Part shown: positions 1 to 14,340 of the stretch, piece after piece
How positions within the stretch are numbered: the first letter of the stretch is position 1
How the letters are laid out: every line of letters begins with the position of its first letter
Assembly (NCBI GenBank): GCA_004431415.1
Contig: QPMI01000123.1
Coordinates: 1-64,000, forward strand
Source of the DNA: Cyanophora paradoxa
Taxonomy: Eukaryota > Glaucocystophyceae > Cyanophorales > Cyanophoraceae
DNA: 64,000 bases
Direction: 5' to 3'
Translations under genes and position numbers: made by a program
Notes under the pieces: generated by a model
Seen by the model: only the letters and a program-made list of their open reading frames with translations
Told to the model about the DNA's origin: nothing
Databases searched by the model: none

Positions 1-83
1 ATCGGAATGCACTCAACCCAAGAAGTGCCGACTTGTAACTCAACTGAACACTCCAAGCAAACTGCCCCCGGAACGGCAACCGT

Positions 84-251
84 GACGGCGGTGGCGGCGC
101 AGGAGGCGGTAATAAGGACACCTACCCCTGGGGTCGCGGTGACCGTGGTGGCCGCGGTGGACGAGGTGGCGGACGAGGCGGCGGACGAGGCGGCGGTCGC
201 GGCGGTGGTGGAGGACCTTCATCGCGCCCCCCCTCGGCATCACTGCAATGA
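84..251 (+). pseudogene. RGG/glycine-rich Gag-like C-terminal segment
   Basis: The frame reads a glycine run, then WGRGDRGGRGGRGGG and further RGGG units, ending in a serine/proline tail and a TGA. RGG boxes bind RNA and are common as nucleic-acid-binding tails of Gag proteins that lack a zinc knuckle. The upstream part lies outside the window or in another frame, so the start is unknown. Linking it to the retroelement is an inference from order; it could also be the tail of an unrelated RNA-binding protein. Confidence 0.4.
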
Positions 252-283
252 CAATCCTACAACGACGACGGACGCACCAAAGA

Positions 284-566
284 CCCCGGCCACGACGCCG
301 GCGCCTACGTGCCCGTCTGACACACTACGCCCCTCACAACAGGTGTACCACAGACCCCGGCCACGACGCCGGCGCCCGTGGGCCCACCTGGAACTACGGC
401 TTCATTACACACGCCGACAGTGCCAACCACTGCAACGCAGGCCCGGCCACGATGCCGGCGCCGACGAACCCAGTGGAGACACCAGTCTTGCAAACTGTGC
501 CGGTACACGTCGCACAGCCAGTTCCAATGGGAAGTGCCAGCCCCGACCACGACGTCGGCGCCAGCA
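284..566 (+). repeat. Dispersed proline/threonine-coding repeats (PATTPAP-type)
   Basis: A segment close to CCCGGCCACGACGCCGGCGC occurs four times with 68-100 base spacing. Related copies lie near 2,255, 2,315, 2,370, 4,312 and 11,815. In one frame they encode PATTPAP-like peptides. They look like fragments of a proline/threonine-rich linker spread through the retroelement. Confidence 0.45.
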
Positions 567-3500
567 CCTACCTCCACGCCTACGGAACAGCAAATCGCAG
601 AACTGTGCAAGAAGCTAGAACGCGGGCTACTAAACCACACTTCCAGCCCAGACCTGTTAACGTAACACAAGCTCTATAGACTTGCAGCGAGAAGAAGTAC
701 GAGTGTCGGCAGTGACATCGACCGTCCTCGACAAGGTCAACAGAGCACTGGCTAAAATGGCCAACCTTGGAGCGCGAGCTGCCACCCCAACCGCCCCAAG
801 AGCAACAAGTATAACACAAATTTGGCTTCATTCGGGAACGTATCTCTGCAATTACACAAAGCCGCGGCAATCCCAGTACGGCGGATCGAAGTCGACAAGA
901 ACGCGACAAAGACCTGCTGGAACACGGACACGTGCGCTGAACACCTCCAAGGGCCTCTGGTAAAGACGCTGCAGGACGTTACGGCGCGGGCCGCCAATCG
1001 GTCTCGAGATCGCGGCAACGAAGGCGGCACTTACCAGCAAAGGGGGCAAGACCACAAACGTCTCGACGGCAAAGGCTCATGACGGCCAGCCACCCGTTGC
1101 CTCGACGGCGCAGAAGCCGGTAGTGGAGCACGCAAACCGGTCATCTCGCCTACGGTGAACCAGATCGTGGAGCCGGCCGAATGTATCGCTGAGTACGTAG
1201 GGCCGCTCACGACGTACCTACGAGAAGTACTGGGCTACATGCACAGACGACGCCTCGCAAACCCCGTCTACTTTCGCGAAGTGCCCGGAAGTGCATGGTT
1301 CACACATGGCTTCCCTGGCTGCGACTTCCGACAGGCGTTCATCGACGCTGTCCTCTATTGCCCCAACTGAAGCACATTACCATACTCTTCGGACACAAGG
1401 GTGCGGGACTGTGTGCGACAGCAGCGGGTGCAAGAGAGCAGGCACTGCAGAACGGCAGTACCGACGTCGATGACGTAACGATGCTTCATCGGTACCCTAT
1501 CCCTCACGAACATGTACGGCCCATCTTTACCACGCTCTTGACTACAACGTCAACAAATTAGCTGCACCTCAACGCCAACACCACCCGTTAGCGGAAACGG
1601 CTGGGGAGAGCGACCTTTCCACATTCCCAGACGTGGTTCAGTACGAGCCTCACGGTGACGTTGGCGGCGAGACAACTTTCATTCACGAGTGCTGTGACCG
1701 GTGCAAGCCGATAACAATCCAGCAGTCGGCAGCCGGAGCACTGGAACCGCGCGAGATTCACGGTCAGAGTCGGCAGCCTTCGAACGGACCGGCGGACCGT
1801 GCACTCCACTTGCATCTCACGACGCTTGTGGATTCACTTCGAGCTTGGGCCAGGCCCACCCAGCCAACGCAGCCGCGGGCCGACCTCAGTACATCACACT
1901 ACTTAAACGACGCAGGCAGTGCAAGCATTCTGGAACGGCAACCCAGTTGCGGAACTGACATGGATCGACCTTGCGTACCGGACGCTCGACCCCTCAGTGG
2001 TGACCGTGATCACGAACACTGGGATACGTTAGCTGAACATCCAGTCCAGCAACCCCCAGACTTGACAGATCGACTTAATTTGACGACAGCTATCCGGGCT
2101 ACAATCCTCAGGCGCACAACCTCCGCTGACCTCATACTGCTCAATGAGTGGGCGAAGCGGACGGCCAATGCAATCAACACTGGTGCATGGCAGCAGGCCG
2201 TGAATTGGACACGGCGGACCGACCATCCGACAACTACAACTTGGAACGAACACTTGCCCCGGCCACGGCCGGCGCAGTACCAGTTCCTACGACACGAGAT
2301 ATTACACCCGCCCCGGCCACGGCCGGCGCGATCACCGTCCCTACTGCGCGAGACTCAGTACCTGCCCCGACCACGGCCGGCGCAGTACATGTCCCGCCTC
2401 CACCACACTCGACACCCACACCAGCAATAGCTGACGGGGTAGCCCAGCCTCCTCCGACATCACTTGAAATGCCATTGGACCGGTACCCAATGGACTTCAG
2501 AACAAGTATCACTGATACGAGGATGGCCGAATCAGTACATAATCGAACGCGAGAAAACGTTGATCTTTGGGACTCTACAACTGCAGCCAACGGCGGCACT
2601 CACATGGATCGTCACCCATGATGCCCCCCACGACATACCCCACGATAGCTCAAGCAGTTCTTGACGCTTATCTGGAAACGTACCCACGGAACTCGCTCGT
2701 GCCAGAGCGACGAACTCCTCTGTCAAATGGATGCTCGCAACTCGGAACCGGAGTCGCAACGCGAAACTTCCATGAAGCTACATGCGAAGCCAGCTAAATG
2801 CCTGACCACGGACGCTGTAGCATCCTGCGGCAGCGATTCCGGGCCGGAGCAATGGTGACTATAACATGTTTGGAGGCGATAGCTTCTTTACCAACAGACG
2901 GTGAACAGCGTCTTTGTGAGCCCTGGCGCCAGCAATCTACATCCGCTGCGAGGCGGTTGGCTTTCCGGACCATGCCGGCAACGCCAGTCGCCCGAACGGC
3001 CCATCACAAGGGCACGCAGCACATGTCCACCATGCCACAAGCTGAACATGTTATTTTACCGACGGCACCTTTACAACCCGACGACAGTTCACCAGCACTC
3101 GCGTCGAGATGACTATGAACTGTGGACGTGTGGCAATACCCACTCGTGTCTTATTGCAACTACCCAGACGCCGAGGTGACAGGCTTGTACCCATCCGACG
3201 CCTGTGGCCCGGACGGCCCTTGGACCGGAGAGTAAAACTCGAGCCGAGAGACGTTCATGCAATCATCATGGAAGCGCTCGCTTGGTGGCCGAGAGCCAGC
3301 TCGCCTGCAAGCATGGCATGCCATGTTTACGACCGCTTCATCAACCTTAACATGAGCCGTTCGACGTACGTGCGTACAGAGTCCACGCCAACACAGAATG
3401 GTCCAGCACGCGACCCAACCAGCGGTTCAACTACGGGACCCTAGCACGCAACTCGAACTCCAACCAGGACCGGGGACACGCGCAGCGCACCCCGACACCG

Positions 3501-6500
3501 GCTCACGGCCCATTGTCAGCCTCACGACGCAACCACAGCAGCACTGGCCTGAGGAGCTCGCAATCCCCCCGGCTGTTGAAGCCAACGACGGTCATCTCGT
3601 ACCAGTCTCACGAGGCCGGAGTGGTAGACAGCCGTGGCTGCACCATTCCTTACTTCGCATCGGCGAGCACGGATCGCTACGAGTATTCAATCCAATCCGA
3701 GTCACAGCCATCTTTGCGCCGAATTTACGACCCGGACGAGCAGCGGAAGTATAAGGAAGCCATGAAGATCATCCTGAGTCATATGACTTCATTGCAGCCC
3801 AGCTGGAGACCAGTACAACCTGCCCCCTCATGACGATACCCGACTGACGACGACAAGCGTAACTTTATCGATCTTATGTACGGCGGGAACGACGCCGAGC
3901 GAGCGCTCAACGACCAGCTGGAACAAACCCCGAACGGCGCCTGGATCCGTGGATCTGACGGCGAGCGTGAACACGGCGTACGACGCGATACGCCTTGGGT
4001 GAGGGCAAAGGTCCTTACATGGCGGCGGCGCTTACTGGTTACGCTCGAGCACGGGGACGCGAAGCGAACAGGACCGCTCGAGCGCTACGCGGAAATACAA
4101 GCCACGACAAGTCGGGTACAGACCATCGCGAACAAGATGGAAGATACACACCGACGTCGTCATCTGAGACCCGGACGGACACCTTCACCGTTCAGGCGAC
4201 CTCGGCCGACCCCCAAGCCCAACTCTGGACGATCCGGGAGTGGTGTCCTCAGCCCCAGCGACAGCGTGGCCCTTGGTTATGCACTACGAATCCTCCAGTC
4301 TCATTACGTCGCCCGGCACGGCCGGCGCGCCGCAAACTGAGACGAATGCTACCAACGTAACAATCAACCGAGCCTGCATCTCCGACCCTTACGACGCCCT
4401 GGAGCGCCCCGGCCACGGCTGCGTGGTCAACCGGCGTTATAGCTTCAGAGCAAGCGACTCCGGACATGACCATAACTGTCAGGGAGCAGACTTTGACACT
4501 GCACTGACAACGAATCGACCACGACCCCGCAACTACCGCCCGGCACGGCGCGAGGTAGACAGGTCGAACGTTGAGCCACGGACACGCCCAGCATGACAAC
4601 CCGCCGATCACAGCCCTACGGCAAGGCCGGATGACTTCATCGTTGAGTCCGAAAGCCCTCGGACCCGACTGGATTGAATGCCAGGGATTGCGTCCGACTG
4701 TGGCTCGCCCACACTCGCGCGCGTGGATATATGCACGTGAATACTGGCGATCCTGGAACGAGGAGGAGCCAACGGCAGAGAAGATGGTCGGGACCAATTC
4801 ACATTTCCGGACTTACCTACTGTCACTGAGGATCCCAGCGTTACATCCAAGTCGGCGACATTCCGTCCCGATTCCGGAACCTGAACCGCACTTCCAGTCC
4901 GCCGGAGACCGCGCAATCGTGAGAACACACACTTGGGCGAGTCATGCTGCAGTTTCACAGCGCCTCGGAGACTGTGGGTCATACCAAGCACAATGCCCGC
5001 TACGCAGAGCAGCGGCTGCGGTCGACAATCCAACTGTTTGCAACCTATCGCAAGTACACGCCATGGAATGCAAGTACGACCCGTCCAAGACGCCTCTACC
5101 TCACAAACATTTCACGCTGCCTGACGGATCACGGAGCTGAACCGCTAACCGGCACGTCTCGACGACTCGTCACGTACGTCGATGTCGAGGAGCAATCAGC
5201 GATTTTGCTCAACATACCGCCCATCTCCGCGCTGTCGCTTATGCGATCATGAGAATTGCGGCACAGCCGACACTACGGATAGCTTGGAAGAGACGCTGCG
5301 TCACGCATCTGTCCTCGAGTGCTGGGCCTTGATGCACACAAGCAATAACCTGACGACTTCAGGCAAGGAATATTGCCTTGGCTCTTCGACGTCATGATCT
5401 CGTATGGCCGAAGCATGCGGGCACAATTCCTACTTATTCGAACCGCACGGGGACTACTATGCGCCTTTCCCACTCTCGCCGACGCGCTGACGGTCGCATG
5501 ACGGCACTGGAACGCTTAATCCTCGAGTCGCACCTGCGCCGCCCTTCGACGACGAATTCGCGCCTTACCCACGGCGAACCTCCAGCGCTCGATCGAGACA
5601 TCGCCTCGAGATGCGGGTGACAGCTGGCCAACGCAATTCACATTGCAGCGCTGGAGCACGCATCTACTTCCACTCGAAGCCTCGGGAGTTGAACGGCATC
5701 ACTCATGGCGCAGCCCTTGCTTCGCTGTTCGGATCCGTTCTCGGCAAGCCAAATAGGCTGCTGTGGCCGACAAGCCCAGACTTCTACTTCACAATGGGAG
5801 TCGAAATTGGTGGAGTACATCACGCGCGTGCTCACTGCCTTCGGAGGCACTTCGCGAATAGCCCAACAGCTGGCTGGCTACCGTCGACCGTACCTTGACC
5901 GACACAGACGCCCCGGACAGGGGACTTGGACGTTCCCGGAAGCCCTTCGAGCTCCACGGTGTATTACTCGACGAGTACAAACTAGCGTGATTGAATGTAA
6001 CGAGCGACGCCTCGACTACTCCGAAGACCCGCTTTCTCACTCTGGAGAGGTCTTCAGGCGTTCCGGACCGGTGCCGAGAACTCCGGCAACGTGTTCGTGA
6101 CCATCTCTCGCGAGGACAGCCTTAGGCGTGCCGCGAGCTCGGCGACGTAGCAGCATTCCGACAGGCCCTGCGGCTCCATCTGGACCGTTACCGGAGAGAG
6201 TACATGAGCGCGTCGGTGTCGTAGCTACCCGAGCAGCTTCGAGCTCAGCCGCGTGGAACGGGACCTGACCTGCAACTGTCACTGGTTGAAGGCTACCCTG
6301 AGGGCCGTACACCATCGTATTCAACTCAGGAGCGGTACTCCTCTCCAACCCCACGTTGTGGCACGCACTGTTCTCGACGCATTGTATTGGGCGTTGAAGC
6401 GTAAATACAACGGGGACAAATGACGGATGCGGAGGATTGGCAGGCTCAGTGCCTGCATACGGAATGACAAACCGCCTTCGACTGATCGACTCCAGCCGAA

Positions 6501-9500
6501 CACCTAGTCCGGCTCTCCTCGTCCGGGCGATCATGTTCGGGCCGACAAGATTCTCGAATTTTCCAGTACTGGAACAAGTCGAAGGAGAACTACTTGCGGA
6601 TCTTACACCCTGCGTACCGAACGATTACGTGAATCCAAGCACGGCAACCATCGACATTATGCAGGCGTACAACGTCATTTCCCGATACGTCAGAGGATCA
6701 CGGAGTACGGCTCAATTGGACACCCGCTTCTCCTGCGTTGGCAGAACTGACCACGCTCCGAATCCACGATTCCATGTTCTTACGGCCGACGACGAGACCA
6801 CACTGCGGAGTCACCCCCTCATGTTCTCAGGACGGAACGACGCCCCGGCACCGGTGCAGCAACCACGTAGCACAACTTCAGGCTCAACTGCTAAACGCGT
6901 GGGCCTGAAAAAGGCCGCAAGACAGTAATATCGGAAGACGAGGCTGGTGACGATTGGTTTACGAAACTGTCGACCTCAGCCGGAACGCCCGGCCATATTC
7001 GGTACCCGATATTACTACAAGTTCTTCGGTGCCGACATCATCGAGAACGGCTACGTTACCGACAAGTTCGAACGCGTCGGATGGTGGGGCGACCCAGAAC
7101 GCATCCACCGCAAGCATCATACTCAAGTGCGGGACTCGACGACAGCGTCGATACTCAGTGGGCATTTGAGGCGGGCACTCGGGCCTCCAGCACGGGAGGG
7201 GACAACACAACGACTTCCGCTTGTTCACGCTGTCTTACCACAAGGATCTGCCGGCACTCGAACGTCTGGAGGACCCCACTATCCCGAGGATAGTACGGTG
7301 CACTCTACGACGTGACACGCTCAGACACGCGCAACGAAGTATACACGATCAACAAACAGCCGCTCGCATTCCGAGGCGTCGAATTCTTTCTCAGTACTCT
7401 CAGCTCGCGATGGCCGAGAACATGAGATACACTCCGTGGTCTGCCGTCCTCGTGGCAGAAATGTGCAGTGCCTCACAACTCGGTCCTCGTTCACGCGTGA
7501 CTTGACGGCATTGGAGGAGTACGTGAATACGAAGCCTGAATGGGAACACCCACTGGCAGAGAGCCAATTCAGTACTTCATGCACGGCGACACGAACATGG
7601 ACAAGTTCATGCGAAGCTTCCAGAGTTCAGACCGATCACGCGCTTAACCAGCTTCGTTGGCGCGGAGCACTACAGGCGCTCGACGGCGTGGTACGCCATC
7701 GGGCACGCAATCGTTCCAACCCGTACCTGCACGGGTGCAGACCGTGACAGATGACGGCAATACCCGCAAGAACCGTTGCGAGATCAAGTTACCACCTTGA
7801 CAATCGCTCCCGCCAATGAGCACAACCGTTGAATGAGCTCGGTAATACCTCACAGCGTTCCGAAGCCCACTCGAGCGGCCTCAGGACATGAATGGCTCCC
7901 CGCTTGGCAACGGCGGACCCATGCTGGCACGTTCCACGAGTTCAACTCCCCGACGATACTGAGCGACACCTGGAAGTCTTCGCCAACGGCGGCCCGCGAA
8001 TTTACACAAAGACGCGGACCAGGGACACCAGGCTGTCGTTCACGTGTTCGATGCCAACAACCGTGACACTTGGCTCCAAATCGCCCGTTCGAACAGGCCA
8101 CAACGGCCGCGGACAGCCTGCTACTTCGACTACAATCGCATACCAATTCTGCTTGAGGAGACGATCCTACCGGCGGCGTCTGGAAGACCATCGAGAGGCC
8201 TACTAGGCCGACGGAGGGTGCATTCATCCACGTTATCCCTTCAAGCCGGAAGTACATCACTGGGTCCACCACTTCGCACATCACGTAGCAGCTTCAATCC
8301 GTTTGTACACGGCGTTCCCGTCGAAACAGATGCCAATCACGACGGCCTGCTGGAGATTCTCGACGAATACGTGACTTCGAATGCGAGCCTACTACACTTC
8401 CGTGTCGACGACGACGGCAACATGACCGTGTCTCAGGAACTGCAAGACTGGTACGCCCGGGATTTTGGCACGGCAACACCACCACCCGGCGCATGTTTGC
8501 AACGGCCTTCATGGCACTACTAGTCACGGCGATTACAACGCAACTCGCGGCAGTTGTCCGCCACGGGCCCTCGGCAATGCCGGGCGCGCTCCACAACAGC
8601 CAAGGAGACATGGCAACGCTACGAAGATCGCCAGTCGCAGCATGCACACTTTCCGCTGCCTTCGACCTCCCTGTCAACGTCATCGAGATGTTTGGACACG
8701 ACGGAACCATGGTCGGCAACAGGGGCATGGACAACCTCGGCATGGGCGTGAGCCAATACACGTTCAACAGGAACGAGTTCGAACGTCCTGGCGTCATTAC
8801 GAACAGCACGTGGTCCGGAGGTACTCTACAGTACAATGAGATCCACGCGTCGAGGAAGATTCGATTCCCGAATTGTTCTCCTTGACTACGGCGCAATACT
8901 GTTCTCCGACGACCTCGTGGAGCATCGTACGCGCTGGATAACGCTGGCTTACAACGCTTCCGGCACGTCACGGGACGACGCATCACCATGACAGCTGAAC
9001 TGGCACCCCCTTGCGGTACAGCGGAGGTCTCACAGAAGCCGACGGAGCAAATCCTAGCCGTTTCGGGCCCACCTCTACATCGGTGACGACGAGGACGGAG
9101 CTCTCCGGACCATTTGAGGGCGTCGGGTTGTCCATCAACCGCTGCGCGGCGCTCTACAAGTCGACCCCGATACCGCGACGTACCTGTACGACCAGGCGAC
9201 GGGACGATGGAGCAGCCAGGCTGGTACGACGGCAGAACGCGGCCGCCGCGAATCCAAGTCTAGCCGGTACGAGCCGAGGCCGAAGCGCATGAAGGAGACA
9301 GACCTCCGAACGACGGCGAGAAGGAGCACAATGGCCCTGTGGATCACACCGCGAACAATTGACGGTGCTCGGGTCGGCGCAAGACGCCCGTCGTGATTGA
9401 CAGGGTGACACGGTCGGGCACTTCGCCTTTGTCGCTTCGACGTCGCACCCGAGTTCAAGCCCGTCTGCCCCAAACAGAGTTCACGCGTTCGCTTCCGGCG

Positions 9501-10603
9501 CGTCGCCGACACCACGGTAGCGGGCAGCGACAGCGACACCACAAGCACGACTCTCGAACTTCGGCACTAGCTCCACGCGGAAGTAAAGGAGCCCTCCCGC
9601 TACCTTCTACTTCCGTGCACACTACCGTGACCTCTCCAAACGCTGTGGACACTCGTACACGGAGTACAGCTGGAACGCTTCGCGGCACACGGTCAGTCTC
9701 ACGAGTCCATCCCGTACTCTGGCCAGACCTCTGGGACGAAGACGGAACGAACTTCAGGACTGAATACGATTGTATGACTGGAGCGCATTCCGAACACCGC
9801 ATCAGCTCAATGCTGACGCCCTCGTGTCATTGGCTGAGGATCTGCGAGCACGGCGCCTGACCTCTCCAACTCGGGGAGCCTCCTTGGACGTCGTGCGCAC
9901 ACGCGCCCTGTTCACTCGCATGGCGTTCATCATGAACACTTTGGGTTCACGCGTGGACGCGGTCAAACACGCCTCGCTCGTCTCCATCCATCGGGACCGC
10001 GCTCGATTTTACTTCAACTCGATCCTGCAGGGCACCCGCCTACCTCACCAGTGGAAGACGCTGGTCAGCTACTTGCGCGAGGCCTCAGTCGCCACGGCCA
10101 TCATTACGCGGAATACGACACGCTCGTCGACTTCGATCCCAACCCTGACTCGGATGAGAGCATCGCTTACATCTGGTTGGCCGGAAGACCAGCGTACACG
10201 CCAATACCTCACAACATCCCGAGACGAGGACTCGGATTCAGCCGGCAGGACCACAGCACTCGTCCTAGCAGCGGCCGGTGCCGTCCAACAGCACCCGCCT
10301 GATTCCAAACGACCTCGAACCTTCGCGGCGGTACATGTTTTCAACAGAGCACATGAATCGGTCTCCAAGTGGAGAAGACTGCCCGCATCCGGTTGCCGCC
10401 TCCACCTGACGCCATCTCATCGTCACGACCTTTGACGACGCCAGTGGAACGGAGCTACCAGACAGCACTTCGTGTCCGCACGCAAGAATGCTCGGTTGGC
10501 TGGGTGACATCGTGTCTCTAACGACATACCTACAGCGAGGATACGGCAATTGGACGTCGAATCGCTCAGCTGACAAAACCCGACCGGACAATGAAGCAAC
10601 GGA
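567..10603 (+). other. Long retroelement region without recognisable genes
   Basis: Many short overlapping frames (60-265 codons) occur in all registers, but none shows a domain I recognise and none continues a neighbour convincingly. The + strand is visibly A+C-rich compared with the pol region that follows. This suits a heavily mutated gag or an additional structural region. Around 8,330-8,420 a short acidic stretch resembles a single EF-hand loop, which is too little to support a call. Confidence 0.4.
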
Positions 10604-10980
10604 TTGCAGATGGTCGCATCTGCGTGTCGGTGCGATCGGGTCCTATGCACCAGGACGGAAAGTCGGACCGTCCGTCAAAACTCTGCGTTGGTGGATACGG
10701 GCGCCGCAGCTGACGTGATTGACGGAGACCTCGCTGCGCGCATCGAGGGCCTCCGTTACAGCCGCGCGCCGCCAGTACAACTGACCGGATTTGGCGACGA
10801 CATGACGGCTTACGCTCGCATCGCCTACATGGCGGTCATGATTGGTCCCGTACGGTCGGTGAGAGAGTCCTAGTGGTGGACAAGGGCCTCATGGGGTCTA
10901 CTCAAATGCTCCTTGGATTGGCGACGCTCATTGCCATGAACGCTCACATCTCGCTCGACCGACTAACTGGGAATGACGAT
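10604..10980 (+). pseudogene. Retroelement aspartic protease (frameshifted)
   Basis: The active-site motif LVDTGAAADVI lies near 10,690-10,710. About 55 codons further on, after a one-base shift near 10,860, a second frame gives MLLGLATLIAMNAHISLD, which matches the conserved ILG segment of retropepsins. The enzyme would cut the Gag-Pol polyprotein. The frame break means it is not expressed as a single chain from this copy. Confidence 0.65.
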
Positions 10981-11885
10981 CACGGCACCTGACGCCGACA
11001 ATGGCGAACGATACCATGTCCCTTTTTGCTTGCGGACCAGACCGACGGGGGCGTTCTGGTCGCCTCGCCAAGATGTCACGTCGGGCCAGGCGAAGCTCTC
11101 GTTCGCTGTTACGTCTCGACGGCCTCAAGACGCGACTGACGATGCGCCGGAGATGCTCCTCACGCCGCCGCCGCACATTGTTGGAGACGACGACGGAGCC
11201 GACGACCCGGTGAAGGAGATGAACCGCGTCATCTTGTCCCTCACCAAATACATCGACGTCTCGAGGAGGAGCTTTCCTCGCTCAGGTCTGCAATCCACAA
11301 CGCGACCCGTCCGCTTGAAAGCGGGGACCGTCATCGCGGAGGCGGAATTCGGCAAGTGGCCGAGAGCGAGTTCCGACCCACGACGACGTCCATCGATACC
11401 GACGGGTACTTACAAGACCTGGTCGAGTGACGAGAGCGCAAGTTCCCATCTCTTCCATTGCCGTCAAATCCTCTCCAATGTGCAACCCGTGATTGTACCT
11501 GGGCGATCACAGCCTCGACGTTACGTATCCCGAGTGCACGAACAGTACCCTCTGTTTTGCACGGCCACCACAACCCAGACCGAGGACAAGGCCTAGACCC
11601 GCTCACAGAGCGGCGCCGACGCCCCCAGTCCTCACTTCCGAAGCTCAAACCCAACTCTCACGCTTCGTGACTGCGTTCGTCACGCGATACACCGAGAATC
11701 ACGCGCGATTCTGACGCCATCGGAGATCAACGAGTTGTGCAAGATCTTCGAACCCCACTTTGCCGATACCTATCGGCAAGGCAGGCCCCTCCTCAGCCCT
11801 GTATGCATCACGTTTGCCCGACCACGCCGTCGGCGCAACCGCGTTGCATCACCATCTCCTCCGCTTCACCGCCGAACCCACGCAA

Positions 11886-13542
11886 TGGAACCTCCTTCGA
11901 GCGCCAACGCCACCCCCCCACCACAGACGGAGGAGGAGGTCCGACAACTCGTCGACGATCTCATGCAGCCGTCGAAAGACGACAACGATGTGACGGAGGA
12001 GGAGCGTAACCAACTACGTAGCCTCTTCACACGGATGGCGCACTGCTTCGCGCAGCGCATCAACCCAAAGAGCTACTGAAGTACCGTCACAGCATCCGAC
12101 TCCTCCCCGGCGTACCTACGAAGCATCTGCCTTTGTACAGCGTGCCCCGGCGCCTCTCTCCCCTGCTGAGAAGGCGGCCAAAGCCGAAATCGAACGACTG
12201 CTGCAAGATGGTCTGATCGAACCCTCCCAAGCTGGATACGGTTCCCCAGTGGTACTGGCGCCCAAGAAGGACGGGACAATGAGATTTTGCGTCGATTACC
12301 GCAAGCTGAATTCGCTCACGGAGCGCGACGTCTTTCCTCTCCGAGAATAGACGATCAACTCGAACGCCTGCAAGGCGCGACGTACTTCTCGACGTGTGAC
12401 GCCACCTCCGGGTTCTGGCAGCTTGAACTCGACGAAGAATCCAGGCCTCTGACGACGTTTATCGTGCCCTGGGGCATGTACCAATGGCGAGTTACCCCGT
12501 TTGGTATTACGAACGGACCAGCGGCGTTCTGTCGAGCAGTGACATCGATCTTGGGCAATCTGCTGTCGACAAGCGTTGTCGCTTACGTTGATGACCTCAC
12601 GGTCCACTCCCCGACGGCCTCACAACACCTTGTCGACTTGAGGCTTTCTTCGCCGCGATCGAGCGAGGAAACCTCAAGCTCAAACCGTCCAAATGCCGTT
12701 TCATGGTGAAAGAGATCGACCTACTCGGACACCGTGTCAGCCGCAACGGCGTGAAGATGGACAAGACCAAGATGGCCCTCATCGAGAAGACCCAGGAAAA
12801 AGATCTCGGAACTGTCGAGTCCATTCGCAGCTTCATCGGCATGACTGGATTCTACAGACGGTTCATTCGCAACTACGCGAAGCGGGAACTGCCCCTACGC
12901 GACCTAGTCACGCGAGCAACACGAGCTGACTCGCTGACGGTCACCTGGGACGATGACGCTCGACGGGCGCTGGACGACCTCAAGGCCGCCATCATGGAGG
13001 ATGTCGCACTACTCTTACCCGACTTTGCCAAACCATTCGTCATCCACACGGACTGGAGCAAGCGCGCCATGGGGGCGGTCCTCATGCAGGCTGACGACTG
13101 CGGACGAGAGCGTCCCATCGCTTTCATCAGCAGGACCCTGACTGCGACGGAGCGCAAGTTTCAAAGTCCGACGGAAGGGGAATGCATCGCGGTACTCTGG
13201 GCGGTGAAAGTGTGGAGCCATTACTTCGAGTGCGGGCACCCATTTACAGTCCGGACCGATCACTCGGCACTCCAATGGTTGAAGTCACAGGACGTGACGA
13301 ACAACAAGGCGCTCTGTCGAGCGGCGCTGGGACTTCAGGGCTACAACTACACCATCGAGTACCGCGCGGGGCGCACCAACGTTGTTGCAGACTTCGAGTC
13401 GCGTCTGGAACCGTCACACGACCTCTTCCTCCCAGGAGCGGGTGACGGCTCAGACCTCACGACTGACATCCCCGACGGAGCTCGAGGATTCGGTGTACCC
13501 GCCGAGGCGATCTCGACGACCCAACCCAGCTCTTCGCGGTAG
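11886..13542 (+). pseudogene. Ty3/gypsy reverse transcriptase-RNase H (frameshifted)
   Basis: Reverse transcriptase signatures appear in order: [46 protein letters not shown] and the catalytic AYVDDLTVHS near 12,584. RNase H follows with FVIHTDWSKRAMGAVL, GECIAVLWAVKVW and FTVRTDHSALQWL. One-base shifts occur near 12,345, before the palm core, and near 12,640, just after YVDD. The thumb and RNase H part from 12,703 on is a clean frame. Catalytic residues are retained, so decay looks recent. Family order and motifs place it in Ty3/gypsy (Metaviridae-like). Confidence 0.88.
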
Positions 13543-13554
13543 CCCCACGGACAC

Positions 13555-14340
13555 GCTCGACGGGCCAGCATGGGCGTTGGCGCCGGGAGCGAAGCGGCGT
13601 CGCCAAGCGCCCCTGTAGACGAGCATCGACCCGTTGGCCAACGGCTCGGTCCCTCCTCTACAGCACCCCAGCCGCCGACGTCACCCCCAGTTCGCGACGG
13701 CGAATTCGGCCCGACGGCGACAGTGACACCGGTGACGAGGACGAGAGTGCACAGCCCCCTCCGCCCCGACGCACTCGCACTGAGCCTTCGCTACCACCCA
13801 CGCGGACGGAGCTCAGTCTCAGGGACAAGAGGGCTGCCCAGCCCCCGTGCCCCCTTTCCCGAAGCGACCACGTGGACGCCCGCGGAAACTCCCCCCTCCT
13901 CCCCCTCTAAACGACTCGTACTTGCGAGCTTTGGAATCCGAACGAGATCGGAAACGCCTCCAGGCGCAAGCTGGCCCTTCTACCTCGTCCGTCGGCAACG
14001 GAATCCCCGCTCCACCTCCGCGCGACCCGCTCACCGAGCGGCTTGCACGTGGTGAGCGAGACAAGGCGAAGACGACAACCGAGCAGCAACGCCGCGAGTC
14101 AGAGGAGCAGTACAAGCAGGCCCTCGATAACCGCCGCGAGCAGCTGTCAGACCAGGCCAAGAGTCGTCACGATGCCAACCGCCGCTCGTGCAACCGACCG
14201 GAACCGCCGACCAAGTCGACGCGACGCGAAGCGAGGAACGCCGACTGGGAAGCGTGGAAGCAGTCAGCAGACACCCCTCAGCGGGCCGCAGACCTGCCCC
14301 TCGCCTCCCAGGGAGGAGATCTCGATCCTCTCGCCACTCC
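13555..14340 (+). pseudogene. Pol linker with AT-hook and coiled coil
   Basis: Between RNase H and integrase, a second frame encodes KRPRGRPRK, a good AT-hook (the GRP core binds the minor groove of AT-rich DNA). A proline run and a charged helix rich in E, R, Q and K follow, including ERDKAKTTTEQQRRESEEQY. Near 14,340 the reading passes to the integrase frame. Gypsy pol normally has no AT-hook at this place. A DNA-binding tether could influence target choice, but that is inference. The frame change may be decay or a translational shift. Confidence 0.5.

Noticed and set aside
8330-8420. EF-hand-like acidic loop in the retroelement region
   Set aside because: One imperfect loop without a partner helix pair or a continuous gene.
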